DNA of 5,448 nucleotides from an uncultured Oscillospiraceae bacterium (GTDB taxonomy: Bacteria > Bacillota > Clostridia > Oscillospirales > Ruminococcaceae): positions 1-5,448 of the forward strand of contig CAUABB010000112.1 of NCBI GenBank assembly GCA_958427155.1, given 5' to 3'. Below the pieces are notes generated by a model that had not been told where the DNA came from, searched no databases, and saw nothing but the letters and a program-made list of their open reading frames with translations. Position numbers and translations under genes: made by a program. This document shows positions 5,325-5,448 of this stretch, piece after piece (position 1 is the stretch's first letter; each line of letters begins with the position of its first letter).

Positions 5325-5448
5325 ATGAGCTGCCAATATAATTCCTGCTGGCGCCATGCATTGGAAAATATTGAAACTTGTATTCATCGAAATACAGATG
5401 CATGCTCTTGTTCCTGTCAGCAAGCTTGCTGTCCAGTCTTGCATCTTC
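5325..5448 (+). CDS. Cys-rich protein of unknown function (N-terminal 41 residues only)
   Basis: I do not recognise this gene. The visible 41 residues start MSCQYNSCWRHALENIE and contain eight Cys (3, 8, 19, 27, 29, 31, 35, 36) and three His, including the run ACSCSCQQACCP at 26-37. There is no signal peptide or hydrophobic segment. The ATG has a near-perfect ribosome binding site and a candidate promoter upstream, and the frame is open to the right edge. A Cys pair near the start, a charged helix-like stretch (10-22) and a second Cys cluster loosely recall the N-termini of B. subtilis spore crust proteins CotY/CotZ, and a sigma-K-like promoter would fit. A metal-binding protein or a Cys-rich peptide precursor are alternatives. 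It is divergent from the GH2 gene. Confidence 0.6.
   Translation, partial: MSCQYNSCWRHALENIETCIHRNTDACSCSCQQACCPVLHL

Noticed and set aside
5418..5431. A perfect 14-bp palindrome, CAGCAAGCTTGCTG, inside the Cys-rich gene.
   Set aside because: It lies within coding sequence; one such palindrome about every 16 kb is expected by chance, and nothing else links it to regulation.
5211..5444. A 77-residue open frame on the minus strand overlapping the Cys-rich gene.
   Set aside because: It resembles no family I know, its ribosome binding site would lie beyond the edge, and it covers the promoter and strong ribosome binding site of the plus-strand gene. The plus-strand frame is better supported.

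Overview
The window looks like a piece of a low-GC Firmicutes chromosome, probably a clostridial anaerobe. The evidence is AT-rich DNA, strong AAGGAGG-type ribosome binding sites, A/T-rich sigma-A-like promoters, and a nickel-pincer cofactor (lar) cluster beside a GH2 glycosidase. The species cannot be named from the sequence.

Five of the six genes read leftward (minus strand). In transcription order from the right they are a cytoplasmic GH2 beta-galactosidase-type enzyme (4992-2602) with its own extended -10 promoter and a strong intrinsic terminator (2587-2555); a gap of about 310 bases holding a good sigma-A promoter (2387-2359) and perhaps a decayed gene; then a tightly packed unit of a UPF0178/YaiI-YqxD (DUF188) protein (2291-1854), larE (1823-1029), larB (1023-265) and the 5' part of larC (268 to the left edge). 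Spacings in this unit are 30 bp, 5 bp and a 4-bp ATGA overlap, so it is very likely one operon.

LarB, LarE and LarC together make the nickel-pincer nucleotide (NPN) cofactor of lactate racemase and related LarA-type enzymes. LarB carboxylates and cleaves nicotinic acid adenine dinucleotide, LarE converts the two carboxylates to thiocarboxylates, and LarC inserts nickel using CTP. No larA or nickel transporter lies in the window, so the client enzyme is either beyond the left edge or elsewhere. LarE carries a CxxC pair plus a third Cys, which suggests the iron-sulfur-cluster type rather than the sacrificial-cysteine type. The operon is led by a DUF188 protein of unknown role.

At the right edge, divergent from the GH2 gene, a Cys-rich reading frame starts at 5325 on the plus strand behind a near-perfect ribosome binding site and runs off the window. 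Its upstream region has an 8-bp-arm dyad over a candidate promoter and a perfect 12-bp palindrome. This is the least explained part of the window. No RNA genes, CRISPR arrays, insertion sequences or attachment sites were seen.
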